Assembly: GCA_020055645.1 (NCBI GenBank) | Contig: CM034550.1 | Coordinates: forward strand, 12,041,001 to 12,105,000 | DNA length: 64,000 nucleotides | Source: Tomocerus qinae | Taxonomy: Eukaryota; Arthropoda; Collembola; Entomobryomorpha; Tomoceridae | Reading direction: 5' to 3' | In this document: positions 25,792 through 38,691 of the stretch, piece after piece | Position numbering within the stretch: the stretch's first letter is position 1 | Layout: every line of letters begins with the position of its first letter | Translations under genes and position numbers: made by a program | The notes under the pieces: generated by a model | Told to the model about the DNA's origin: nothing | Databases searched by the model: none | The model's input: only the letters and a program-made list of their open reading frames with translations

Positions 25792-26445
25792 ATGGCTCAA
25801 GCAGCTCCCGCAGTGGATATGCCGACATTCAAGTGTGTACTGGTGGGTGACGGAGGCACTGGTAAAACAACATTCGTGAAGCGTCATCTGACTGGAGAAT
25901 TCGAAAAGAAGTATGTGGCTACTCTCGGGGTCGACGTTCATCCGTTGGTGTTCAATACAAATCGGGGCACTATTCGATTCAATGTTTGGGACACTGCAGG
26001 TCAAGAAAAATTCGGAGGATTGCGAGATGGATACTACATCCAGGGTCAATGTGGTATAATAATGTTTGACGTAACTTCTCGAGTGACCTACAAAAATGTC
26101 CCTAACTGGCATCGTGACTTGATTCGGGTCTGTGAAAATATTCCGATCGTTCTCTGCGGGAACAAGGTGGATATCAAGGATAGAAAAGTCAAGGCCAAGA
26201 CCATTACTTTCCACCGCAAGAAGAATCTTCAGTATTACGATATCTCAGCGAAGAGTAATTACAACTTTGAAAAACCGTTCCTCTACATGGCTCGAAAATT
26301 GGTCGGTGATCCCAATTTACAGTTTGTCGCAATGCCAGCTTTGGCACCTCCAGAAGCTACAATGGATCCGCAATGGCAACAACAGATAGAGCAGGAATTG
26401 AGAGATGCCCAGAATGTGCCCCTTCCTGATGATGACGATTTATAA
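25792..26445 (+). CDS. Ran: GTP-binding nuclear protein Ran, single exon
   Basis: A 217-aa protein almost identical along its whole length to animal Ran, the GTPase that drives nuclear import and export and organises the spindle. All G motifs are present: GDGGTGKTT (19-27), switch I with [18 protein letters not shown] (67-76), NKVD, and [13 protein letters not shown]. The acidic tail ends PDDDDL, the Ran hallmark, and there is no prenylation cysteine. The start Met is the one matching family length. The coding region has no intron, unlike nearly all other genes in this window. Substitutions from vertebrate Ran are conservative, so the copy looks functional. It is convergent with the secreted-protein gene that ends at 26861. 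An AATAAA lies at 26604-26609. Confidence 0.97.
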   Translation: MAQAAPAVDMPTFKCVLVGDGGTGKTTFVKRHLTGEFEKKYVATLGVDVHPLVFNTNRGTIRFNVWDTAGQEKFGGLRDGYYIQGQCGIIMFDVTSRVTYKNVPNWHRDLIRVCENIPIVLCGNKVDIKDRKVKAKTITFHRKKNLQYYDISAKSNYNFEKPFLYMARKLVGDPNLQFVAMPALAPPEATMDPQWQQQIEQELRDAQNVPLPDDDDL

Positions 26446-26860
26446 ACTAGGAATCAACTTGAGACTGGATAAAATCCGAAAACGGGAGAATTTACAAATA
26501 CATTGACTTGTCATAAAACTAATCTTTGTTTCTAATATAAAAATGTGTACTTTCAATAATAGTGATGGAAAAGAATTTGTAATTCAATTTTAAATTATGT
26601 GTTAATAAAGCTTTAATATAGCCTAGCATTTAAAAAACTCCTACGAAAAGAGCTTTATAATAAATATCTTTATTTTTGAAATAGGAATACCTTATAGATA
26701 TCAGAATTCAAGACGATTGTATTCTTTAGCAGATTCTAGTGCCCTCATTCATTGTATTCATACTAAATCAGACATCACATACTCTTTGTTGACTTAAATA
26801 AAATAAATAGTAGCTATTTACATTTATAAACTATTATTTACAACAAGAATTATAAAAATA
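26446..26860. other. Convergent 3' intergenic space
   Basis: Contains the Ran 3' UTR with AATAAA at 26604-26609 and, for the opposing gene, a minus-strand AATAAA (TTTATT on +) at 26669-26674. The two 3' ends therefore lie close together or overlap slightly. No coding sequence is seen. Confidence 0.5.
26604..26609 (+). promoter_or_regulatory. Polyadenylation signal of Ran
   Basis: Canonical AATAAA about 160 bp after the Ran stop codon, in AT-rich 3' sequence. Confidence 0.6.
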
Positions 26861-27311
26861 TTAATTTTCTGCCGGAATAGGATCACTTTCCGTAGTAGGA
26901 GCTTCAGTAGTTGATGTTGTTTGAAGTTCTTTGTCCATATTTATCCAAAAGTCCTGAAAAAAATTAGGTCCATGTACATAGTAAGTAAGTTTGTGAATAA
27001 CTTGAGCAATTTTCATAATTTTAGAGACATACCCCTTGATATACGATACACTTTGCACTGGTGCAATAAATTCTTGGAGCGACACGAACCCATTTGGCAT
27101 AATTTGGTTTAGGATATCGAAAATTAGCCAATAAATCTTGCACAACTGGTCTTGCAGCTGCAAGCAACTGAGAAATGGTCGAAAAGATGCTGGGTCTTGG
27201 TGTAGTTGTATCATATTTTGTTTCTATGCTATTTTCCTCTTGCGAGTTCACTGGGTAGAAATTGAGGAGGAGACCAAAGACCAAGATTAGGGATAAAGAT
27301 TTGAAAATCAT
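26861..27311 (-). CDS. Small secreted protein of unknown function, 2 coding exons
   Basis: Exons 27033-27311 and 26861-26953 join in phase 0 to 123 aa. The N-terminus MIFKSLSLILVFGLLLNF ending near PVNSQ is a clear signal peptide. The mature part has a helical middle (ISQLLAAARPVVQDLLANF), one pair of cysteines (IYCTSAKC, one possible disulphide), an aromatic segment DFWINMDKEL and a Thr/Glu-rich acidic tail (TTSTTEAPTTES) likely to be O-glycosylated. The ATG follows an AG acceptor directly, so a non-coding first exon probably lies upstream. I recognise no family. Support comes from the signal peptide, the clean splice junction and the uninterrupted frame. An artefact is unlikely but the function is open. 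Confidence 0.65.
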
Positions 27312-30300
27312 TCTAAAATAAATCACATCACAAAAAAAATCAGAAAATGTAGTAAAATCTTATTATTTAGGAATGTCGAATTCGGGATGATATAATTTTC
27401 AAATGAATTCCTTACTTAAAAATAGTATTTGTAAACCCGAAGTGACACAGATACACTTATTAGTACAGAGTAACAGTAGAAAATACAGCGAGTCGTGACC
27501 ACTAAGGTAGCACTGATGACCAAGCATTTGCTCCCTGGTCAATCAAAGCTTTTCTGTTCATATGCCTATTTGTTTCTGTCAATATCCTGCATTTTTACAG
27601 AAAACGAGGATTGCATCACCAAACAAGGTAATCTTGTACTGGCTCTCTTACACATATTCTTGATTCAATGATACACCATTACTGGTCTTGATGCATGGAT
27701 TTTGTAAGGACAATGTCTATGCTACCATTCTAAAGATGCCTTAATAATACCTACGTATAATAGCACTTGCTAAATAATGCACGTAATATTGTGCAGTTAA
27801 GGTTATACATTTTAATTGTAACCTACACATATTGTGTTCATTATTTAATAGCCAATTGTGATCACTATCCTTTCATCAAATCATAATATTGATCTACCAG
27901 GTTATGTCTCCATTATCTATAGGTATGTAGACATCTGTATATTTACATTTTAGACTTTTTTTAAATCTAGTATGACAATGTTGCAAATATAAATATTAGA
28001 ACAACAAAGGCTGCATTTTTCCATTGCAAGACAGATAAGCTCTTATAAGTACAGAGAACGCTACCTAATCATTTGTGAAACTTGTTATTTTTACCAATTT
28101 CGTGGCAATGAATTTACAGTTTTGCAAATGCGTGTTGCAAATAATGTATTTCTTTTGTACATAGTAACCTTTACAGATTTTATCTTCCTCTGAAATGCTT
28201 TGCACAATTATCAACGTATATAAATCTCTGACACTATCGCACATAGACTATGTATATACTATAACAAGCCTGTATTGCCCTTAGCTGCGACAGATTGGAG
28301 GTCTTATCAATATAACACTTGAGTTAATCTATCAGAAGAAGTTGACCACCTTCAAATTCGGGTTTTGACTTTGGCACTTTAATCACTCTGTCTACTATTA
28401 CATACATTTCACTTTCACATACAGGGGCATTTACTTGCTTGCAATGTATTAATTACACATACAAATATTTTAAGTGATAACTACACTTAGTTAAGTAGGT
28501 AGGTTAATAATTTGTGGAGAATTGCTAAGTAAATAGGCAGACTTCTTTTTAAGGTAGCAAAATACAATATTTTGTATTACTAATTGTTTTAGATAACAGT
28601 TAGAGTGGTGGTCAAACTTAATTGTAGAGAATCCTCTGAAAACATGTCTTATCTGACAAATTAGTAGTTAATATCCACTTAGAAAACGGATTATTGCCAT
28701 CTGGACAATGTCATCTATCTATTATCTCAATTTTTATTGCTGTGGATTGTGCACTATTTTTCCTTACTCATCATCTCATCTGTTACCATTCTAATCTACG
28801 TTCACTTAATTTACCTTAATTGTTTGATTACAGCTAAAACACTATCACCTTTATAATCAGTGTTTCTAATTGCAGGATTTTTGAACAATCCTACCGGTGT
28901 AGTAGAAATTGAAGGAAATGAAAAAGGATTGTTACCTACCTTGATATTTATTATTTATTGTACCTTTACAAGAATCACAATATAGATTGGTGTAGCTTAA
29001 GATCTCCAGTTCAAAGAATATACGGCAAACAATTTTCAAAAAATATCGAGGATGTCTCTGTCTCCTAAAAACACAAAAATTACGCCAAAAATAATAAAAG
29101 TCTTTCGTATAGTCCAAAAATATCAAAGATGTCTCAATAAAAGGTGACTAAAAACGAAAATCATTGCAAACATAATTAAAATCACTTTCGTACATTTTTG
29201 GGCGAGGTAGTACAGCGTACAGCTTCCTTGAGTTCACACGAAGCGGCACGCCCATTGTTGTCATTACCATTTGGCATTTTATAACATCAAAAGCTATAGA
29301 CATCAAATTCAAGATTCATAAGACGTACTTTGATTTACGAGTGCCTATCCTATGTGAGTATGTGATATGTCATATGAATCGGTTTACAATATGAGAATAC
29401 AAATGTACCTATTAGATTGACAAGGTGAAAAGATTATTAGTATTTGAAATGAATTTAGTTTTGCAATACCAGATGTGATTGCACTGATGATGAAGCCGTT
29501 GTTAAAGCGTTACCTACTTATTTAGATATATGCATTTAGGTAAAGGTAGTTAGGGTATAGTTTTAATTTGTAAAAGCCCTACGCATGTAATACAATTCAA
29601 TTGACTATCTCCCAAAACTTGTTTCATATCCACGCATCTCCTCCAAGCAATAAGAGGAAATGTAACCTATTTACAAGTTATTAATCACACAAAATTACAA
29701 TAGGACCAACACTAAAATATTATCAAGAAACTGATAACCACCTTGCTATAATCATTAATGGTCCTTCGGCATTAATCTAGTTAAATTACAGAATATTCAA
29801 TTAAACATGTCTTCTCAAACTAATTGACAATTTTCCAACTAATTGAAAACATGTTTACACTCACTATGAGTACTACAAAACTTTACGCATAGAATCATTT
29901 TTAATTCGATTAATTATCTCATATCATGCTTCAAGTCAAATATTTGAAGTATTATTCACAATATCCATCCAATCTTAAATTCTTTTTACTATGATCATTG
30001 CTACTGCAGTCTCAATGAATTGCACCGTAAAACTCCAATCAATCAACCAGGAGCATTATTGTTTTAACCCCGTGGATTTTACTAACTTTCAACAGGTGAC
30101 TGAATTGACCCTGGATGTTTTAATTGTTCATTGTACACTACATTTATCTGCCAAATCCAATTTTCGCAAAAAATTGGCGAAAGCTGCAAGGACGAAGCGA
30201 GTTAACTTTTTGTCAAGGGATTGTGTTGAATCGACTTATACGGTATTCTTAATTGTCCTTTCCTGTTGAACTATCTAGCAGATTGTTTTGCAACTATCAG

Positions 30301-33300
30301 TAAAGAAAACTGCTGAAACATCTTAGTTCATACAAAAAACGCAGTCTCTGCTGTCAACTGTCTAAACATTGTAAATTAAAGTTCATTCTACTTTTTCCAC
30401 TATTTTATTACATTTTGACTACCGGTCATTGTCATAAGTACTAATTTATGGCTCATTTGATATTGCTTATTGTGATATCAACATGCGGCATGCATACATA
30501 CAGGTAGTACACAACGTGATTATAACAATTCTTAGGAGTTCAGAAAAATATAATTGCATTGGGTAATCAATACCTTTTTGAAAATAAGTTATGCCTTGCA
30601 TTATTTAATAGAACAATGTATGTAGGTACATCTGCAAAGTAATAATTACTACATTTACAGTTTTGAAGATGAAATTGTGGTACAGGTACCTATAATTGAG
30701 TTTTTCTACTATTGCTCACTATTCTTGCAGCCAAAACAAAAACACTGTGGCTTTAACTGATTATCTTTATAGTTTGGTACTTTACGATCGAGATTCCTCA
30801 TGAGTATATTGTAAAAAGTTGTCTTGAAGGTGACTATTATAAATGATAGTGTCAACTTACCTAATCACTCTTTAAAAATGCATTCGCATACAAATTATGC
30901 GTGATTGCAGCAGAATCGTGCTAAAAGTAGCTCAGTTTTTATGTATCTGTATTCTGTATGTGGTAATTGTGGTAAGATTCTCAATACAATCTCGACATAT
31001 TAGTTGATGTAATAATATTAAAAACAAATCCTATAACAATTTATAATATATAAGATTCTACAAGGAGTATTATATTTAGTTGTACCACATTCATAACAAT
31101 TAACATTATTATTAGCAAATGTGTGTGTGCAATTTTTTGTTTGATTCCTATTTTGCACGTATAGTCTATATTAAAGGTTTTAATTCTTTCGGTACACATT
31201 TCACACTCAAATGTCAATTACCAGTGCAGACAGCTTTACAAATTACGTAGTTAAAATTCTGCATTTGTACACTGGATCTGTAATATGCAATGCAAATGCA
31301 TGTAAGTATAAGCAAGACATAAAATGCATTCTCTCATTGCTGCAATTTTACCTTTACCTTACCGCAATGCTAATAATGCTCCTGTTGAAACTGCCTATAA
31401 GTTCTTTTGTTATAGATATAAATGTAGAAAAATTGCTATATAAACTTAAATAACAGATCACAAATTATTGTACCATATAGTATAGGAGATTGCATTGGTC
31501 GTCTATTTCGAGACAAGAATAGACCAAAAGTGACCACAATTCACTGCACCTAATAATTTCTATATCGACAAAAATCAAGGTTTTCCTTTCCCAAAAGCTT
31601 ATTAACAGATGTAGAGTTATCCTGTTCTCAAACAAGTTTGCCAAGACTTGCTCTACTTTCAGTTTTCATTTTATTCTCCTTTACTTGCGACTTGTTTTAA
31701 GTACTTACTTCCCAAACCACCTTCCCTTACACATTACTATTACATATTTCCTAAGGTAAGGAGAATATCAGTAGGATTTCATTCAACTCTGCTTTTCGAT
31801 TTCTATTTGACATAACTCAAACTTGTTCTTGTACATTTCTTTTCATCAATGCCAACCTTTGATTTTACCTCGGAAGAGAGAATGCATTGATTCATATCAT
31901 TTGAACTACAATGATCATTACAGTAGCTAAATATCTATTTTTTGCGTTGTTTTATTTTAATCATTGAAGCAGAGATCACGGATTTAACCGATTGTGCTAA
32001 TTCTACAGTATGTTTAAGATATCCCATTATAAAGGTCATTGTAACTAAAAGGTACTTAATAATATAAAGTGGTACGATGCAGTGTAACATTTATTCTAAA
32101 CTTTGTGTATCGCCTAATCGGAGATGTTAAAGATAACCAAAAGTTTTATAATGATGTCAAGTTGTATAGACTGAAGCGCAACGAATTCCGCATTCTTGCT
32201 CCACCTCGTCTCATCTCTTCATTATTAACAAGAATAAAAATACTAATACAAGAATGCAGTAGGTACAAATCTTAGATACAATGCATAAGGAATGACAGTT
32301 AGTACAGTCACCTGTACTTTACTAAATTGAACACAGATAAGATGTCGTTAAAAGGGAACTACCTGTAATAAGGTTTATAGTGAAATACTTGGTATACACA
32401 TAGTATAGGTACTGAACGTATCTGTATAAGAGAATTGACACCAACGATATCATATTTCGCATGAAACAAATACTGTTTGGTGTCAGCCGCTAAGTAAATA
32501 GTTTCCAAAAAAGGAAATTCATCGCAGGCTCTCCCACGCCTTTCTATTGACCAAGTTAAATTATGACAGCCATGGACCAGTTATGTAAGTAATTGAGTTC
32601 ACGCTGTTCCTGGAACACAAAGATAAAATCTTATGACAATCATTACAAAGTTCTATTGGTAAATACTATGTAAGTAAACATGTAGTAAGAGTAAGTCTAA
32701 ATACTTGCAGTAGTCCTCCAATTATAATAAAAATTAACAGCTTCTCAAGAATCTCCTGCAGATCCGCTTTCATTCAGATTGACTTCATTACAAATCCATT
32801 AATTCAGATCGATTCCATTTCAGAGCATTGAGATCGGAGGTTTCAAAATTGCGTTTTAAACTGCTTGTTGTCAACAATCAAATTGTGAGGTAAACTTTTG
32901 AAATGAAAAATCAGTGCAATTTTTTTAATATTTGGCTCTTCAGACTTGTCTTGTCTCATGTGAAACAGAGCCCAGAGGACGGAATAACCAGCTAGTAATA
33001 ATGTAATATATACAATATCAATAACATCTCAAAAATGATAAGAACTTATATTCACGAGTTATATTGATTGTAGTACATAATATAATGTAGTATTTCAGCG
33101 AGAACAATAGAATAGGTTGTGATAGTATCATTATAAATACGTTGGCATTAATTCGCAATGTCTATAGCTATTGTTGTTATGTACACTTACAAACTTAGCC
33201 AAGGAACTGCGTAACATCCTCTTAAGTACATAAGCATGAAGACAGCTGACTTCATCACAATTGACTATTACAATGGCATGTGCATCAAAGAGTCACAGAG

Positions 33301-35643
33301 ATATTCGCGTTCCACATTCTAACTAAGGAAGACTTAGTGAACTTGTGTACAGTAATATCTGTTACAGCACCGATTAGTATTAGCAATAGAATAATACCTA
33401 CTTAAAATTTGGTCATAATTAGTGTCAGTCGACGCTGGTCATACACTATATACCATTAACATGTCTATAATACAAACACATGTTCTCATAATAGTTTAAC
33501 ATTCATGAATTGTCTAACTGTACCTATAATTAGAATCTTAGTTCCGTAATGCCAATTCATTGTAAGTCATTGCAATAAGTTGGTTAAATATTTAATTAGG
33601 ATTCACTGATGACACAGCATCTAACAATGTGTAAGGATAGAATATTTCTTGTGGATAAAAATCGAAGAAAATGGAAAGCTAGAAGTGAGAATACATAAGC
33701 CGTGACCCAGACCCACTCTTATAAATGTACATAGCAATATAATCGTATGTAATTTTATTATGTAGAGTTTATAGTCAGAGAAAGATATACTTATTACCAT
33801 TATTAAATCCACTCACCCTACCACTCTTACTTACAAACTTACACTACAATTTAATGTAATGAAATCCACAACTGTACAAGATATATCGAAGAGTACCTGA
33901 AGAAACGATGAGGGATACGTTTAGTATAGTTACTATGTACATATAAGTACATTGAACTGAACTCGACTCATTCTACTAGTCCACATAAACGAACGTAAGA
34001 CTTAAAAAGTCGACTAAAATGCAGGTCAACATTTTGAAGAGTCGGCCAGGCCATTGCGCACTGACTGACGATGAGTATTGCACTGCATTCTTTGCCTCTA
34101 CCTCTCAACAGGTAGTTGCCTCAGTGCAAAACTTGAATTCTCTTTTTGCTGAACCCCATTGTCAGTAGCATGATCATCGTACGAGCCAAAGCAGACAGTA
34201 ATGACCACACCACAGAAATTTTGCACATCATGCCATATCTTAAAGTGCATGTGTAAACTCATAAACACTACTTGTAGTAAAAACAGGTGAAGACTTTATA
34301 GTACTATGCTACAACAAAATGTGTTTCTTAGATTTTAGAATCTACTATATAGTAGATAACTATAAAGAAAAATCAAGACAGGTTTTTACAATGAAATTAT
34401 AGTTCGTTCCGTAGTATTGATTCAATAGGTATAGATTTTTGGTGTAGGTGCTTTTGTTTTGGATTTCCCAATATCTATCTGTACAATATCCATATAGTAG
34501 TAATGGTCTCGACTCGTCTCACTTGATTTCATTCATTTTATAAATGAAAACTGCTTTGATTCATCAAAACAACAGAATGTCACAATCTCATCTCTCTTTT
34601 CTTTGTAGTATAGTGACCTACCTAATATCCTTTATGAAATTTTCTTTCAGTTTAAAATGATTGAGACAAGAGATTGTTCAATATCCTGTCTACCTGAGGG
34701 AAACTGAAGCATAAATACAATAGAATAATAATTTTGTGAAATTCCCATTATATAAATACAAAGTGAGGAACTGGAGTAAAGATTATAGACGGGAGGAATG
34801 TAATTATTATTTAGTTCATAAAGTATATTTTCGTAGTAGAAACGGTTTAAAAGATATATTATGTATGTCTATGTCAAGTGAAGCTAGCCAACCTAGATAT
34901 TCACTACAGTATATACCAGAACAGAATATAATAGTATAACGGAGTATAACGAGTAAAACTTTCCACAATGTCCATCTCTATAGAGTACAATAGGGCAGGT
35001 TGTCGAATTGAATGTTTAGGTTAGAAGTTAGAATTAGCTTACCCCTTAAGCTTCATCTCAGTCTCAACTCTCTCAGATGGGAGTAGCGAGTGTTCGTCTG
35101 CATACACCTGTGTTTAACAATCATTATTATGTTATACATCAGCTCTACATTTAACTAATATCAAGTGGCAAGTTTAATGGTAAAGTGATTTGAATTTATA
35201 CGAATAGTTTGGAAAATAATTTGTTATATGGGGCGAGCCAGAATATAATTCTGATTCTGGCTACTTTACTATTATGTACAGAGTACATAATAATTCTATA
35301 CAAGTCTGCATCAGCACAGGAGAAATTCTTGTGCAATTTTTCAACAGTTTTCGACCATTCAGTCAGCTACGATTTGTACAAAACAACAATGTAAGAGTCT
35401 AGAAGAGAATTCTAGCATATACAGGATTTTTGTGTTCTCATTATTCTTCTAAAAGAATTACTCAACTCTTGAAAAGTTCAGTGGAGTGAAGTGGAAACGC
35501 ATGCAATACAAATTATTACAACTACAAAATCATTTAGTACAATCTTTACTTTGACTGTGGATTTCTAGTGTTAAAAAAATTGTTAAAGAATTCTAGTGAC
35601 TCTCGAGTGAATCAATTCAATTGATTCTATACAAAAGTTAAAT
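27312..35643. other. 8.3-kb gene desert
   Basis: The longest stretch without a recognisable gene. The frames are short (under 95 codons), AT-driven and unrelated to families I know. No tRNA cloverleaf, tandem array or long inverted repeat was evident by reading. The right end should contain the promoter and 5' UTR of the acyltransferase gene at 35644. Distal enhancers, lncRNAs or long UTR introns cannot be excluded from sequence alone. Confidence 0.55.
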
Positions 35644-37356
35644 ATGGTGTGGGCACAAATTGTATACATATCAACACTAGCAGCCCGAATCTACATCCCG
35701 TCAATTATCGCCTGGCTTGCCAGTCATTATGCATTCAAAGCACCTGCGATTGCCTTTATGGCAGAAGTTATCATTGGATTCACAACAGTGTCACTTGTAT
35801 TTCCACTTATAGTAATTGCTATTTCCATCAATCTTTTTCTACGGTTTTGTCTTACCTTGTACTTCCGCTTTCGCTATGGATCCAAGTTGTGGTTGATGGA
35901 CGGTCGAGACAGTTTTGTCAGTCATGATGAATTTGCCAATTCGTGTAACCACTATTCGCTGTATATTATGGAAGGACATTGCTCCCTCAGTGTAATTCGT
36001 GACAAATTTTCGTGGATCTTGGACCAGAAACTTCCTGGAGACGATGAAAATCGTGAGCCAGTTTACGACAGGATGAAGAGAAGGCTTGTGAATAAATTTG
36101 GATACTATTGTTGGGAGCACTTGGGAGAGCAATTTGATATTTCCCGGCATGTGCGCTATTTGACTGATGACGCCTCCGCAGTTTTCAGTGAACAGGATGT
36201 ATTTGAAGAACTGAAAAAATTATACGATCACCCTCTGCCAAATGACAAGTCACAATGGGAAATCCTTGTTATTCCTAAATATGTGTACAATGCCAATTCT
36301 CCAAATCAGAAAAAATCGTACTATGGATTCATCGTCAGGATGCACCATTCTATTATGGACGGGATTTCTGCCGGAAATGCGCTCCAGCATTTCATTGCAG
36401 ACAAACCAATGAAGCTGACTGTGGATCCTTTAAGTGTCGCTCACAAGTTACCTTTGTACAAGGTTATTTTGGCTTACCTCCAAGTGCTTATTTTGGGACC
36501 TAGATCTTTTCTCAAGACTTTGACATTGGACGAGAGTAATTGTTTTCACGGTCCAAGACTTACAGGACCGAAGACACTAGGATGGTCCAGACAAGTTAAT
36601 ATGGAAGCTCTGAGGAAAATTAAAGAAGCTACAAAAACGTCCGTAACGGCTGTTCTTGTCAGTTGTCTTGGAGGATCTGTAAGAAACTTGGCAGAGAAGA
36701 AAGGCCTTCATGTTCCTACTAAATTCCATGCTTTTCCAACGATAGGCATGCTCCCTTTTAAGGATATCAGACCTAGAAATCAATTTGTTATGGCATTGTT
36801 ACCGTTGGCTGTAGGACTTGAAACAAGTCTCGAAAGACTTAGGTCCGCTTATAGATCTTTCAAGGATTTGCTCAATTCTCCCGATATTCTTGTCAATTAT
36901 CACCTCATGGATATTATTGGAATGTTTCCTGTCACTGTAATTAACTTTTTCATTGATATGTGCCATGCTACGATGCTACTAAGTAATGTTCCAGGACCTG
37001 CGGAAAGAGCTAAGGTTTTCGGTGGGGATGAGATTGTTGATATCGGTATTTGGGCTCCTATTCAACTTGCTATGGGTAAGAAATTTCAAAATTATTTTTT
37101 TTAAATACACAAAATTAAATTTTGTGGAGAAAATCGTAAAAACAGAATAAATAGTTGATTTTTGTTTTTAATGACGTTTTCAGGCATTGGAATGTCACTA
37201 TTTTCCTACGGGGGAATTGTAAGAGCTACAATTGTAGCTGATCAAACAGCATGCCCTAATCATTCAGATGTGCCAACATTGATACAAGAATTTGAAAAAG
37301 AAATTGTAGTTCTTGCCAGACAAAGTAACGTCCCAGAACAGGAAGTTTTCCTTTAA
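35644..37356 (+). CDS. WS/DGAT-like O-acyltransferase, membrane-anchored
   Basis: Exons 35644-37075 and 37184-37356 join in phase 1 to 534 aa. The protein matches the wax ester synthase / acyl-CoA:diacylglycerol acyltransferase family. The catalytic HHxxxDG motif is intact as HHSIMDG (residues 234-240). The C-terminal half has the family blocks SNVPGP and a final segment ending near FSYGGIVRATIVADQ. The first ~75 residues hold two or three hydrophobic segments, anchoring it in a membrane (ER or lipid droplet in relatives). The expected reaction is acyl transfer from acyl-CoA to a fatty alcohol or diacylglycerol, for wax or storage or cuticular lipid; the substrate is inferred only. Arthropod members are less studied than plant WSD1 and bacterial WS/DGAT. 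AATAAA is at 37903-37908. Confidence 0.88.
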
Positions 37357-38691
37357 TCTCACTTCCACTGTCTACAAGCCATATCATATTGGAAGATTGC
37401 TACTTTGCAACGAACATCATCAGATAGTGAGCTACCACAACCTAACCTCAGAAAATTTTATAGAACTACTTTTCTTCCACTCTATTGTGATTTCTTGTAA
37501 GATTGACTACTGTATTGAATAGATGTAAAATCAAGAAATTATCTGCATTGATATTGCGATTGGAGCTTTTTTGATCAGAGATGGTGGAGGCTGTGTAGCT
37601 GAAAATAATTTATATCTAGACTGTAGTATTAGCTAATTACAAGGAAAATTACTATTAATATAGGTATGTCTCGGAAATGTTTATTTAAAAACGCTGTATT
37701 TATTTTTACACGAATCAAATATTCATTTTGTGTGTTGAATGATTGTATTGTAATATTATTATTGTATGTAAATTGAGAACAATTGTTTGAACTGTTGTGG
37801 CCTGGCCTTGACTTAGTGTATAAAAAGTGTGATGAGTTCTTGTTTTGTATTTTATTATCTTATACGAGTTAATACTGTATGCAATGAAGATAAACAGTGT
37901 CAAATAAAACGTGTGAATATAAAATTGAAGCTGTGAAAACCAACATCACGCAATGGTATTTAATTGTACATCAATATTTATGTTACTAATGTTTTGCGTC
38001 ACGTTTGATGTCAATAGCCGCAAAAAATGTAAAGAACTGTTGAAAATTGGTGCGACAAGGATAAAAGGGAACAATTATCAACAGAAGCCGTAGCGTTCTC
38101 ACAAAATTACAGGCCCCGCATTGCAATTTTGTTCCTAATTACAATTTTACTTGTGCACTCTTGAAAAACATAGTTTTCAACAAATATTTAACTTATGGCG
38201 AATTGAGTACATAGCTTTAGATAGTAAGATAGCTGTGAGACTGTCACTTCCAAAAGCAAAAGCCGCAAAACAATGACCTACTATACATAATCGCATAAAA
38301 TCACATCACGCATTCACTCTGCAATAGCTATCTACATGTTAATCCTAAAGCTCAGCATGAGTATAATTATCTTTGTTTACATTTAGACAGACAAGCTTGG
38401 GAACATCAGAAAAAGAGTTGTAAAAACATCAGAGTGCATATGCATGGGAATTGGGAACTAGAAACTGTCGCATAATATTATGATTAGGTTTGTGTGTTGA
38501 TAGGTACCCATTTTAGGCTAAGGTTACGCTTTGGAATACTTTTACTTGTCATCACTGTATCCTGACATGTAAACCTAACACAGGCACTATTAACCATTTA
38601 TGTTAAATTAGGAAGTAAATTCATTGCTAAATTGCTACGGAGTACTATATTAAAAATACATTTCCTTTGTTCTCAAAAGATAGGCCACTAT
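37357..38691. other. Intergenic region with acyltransferase 3' UTR
   Basis: The first ~550 bp probably form the acyltransferase 3' UTR, ending near the AATAAA at 37903-37908. The rest lies between two convergent genes and would include the 3' UTR of the minus-strand ionotropic receptor. No coding segment or repeat is recognised. Confidence 0.5.
37903..37908 (+). promoter_or_regulatory. Polyadenylation signal of the acyltransferase gene
   Basis: Canonical AATAAA about 550 bp beyond the stop codon. It is followed by a GTGTG stretch typical of downstream elements. Confidence 0.5.

Noticed and set aside
25774-26214. A 146-codon antisense frame over Ran
   Set aside because: It is a shadow of the conserved Ran codons on the other strand; Ran itself explains the openness.
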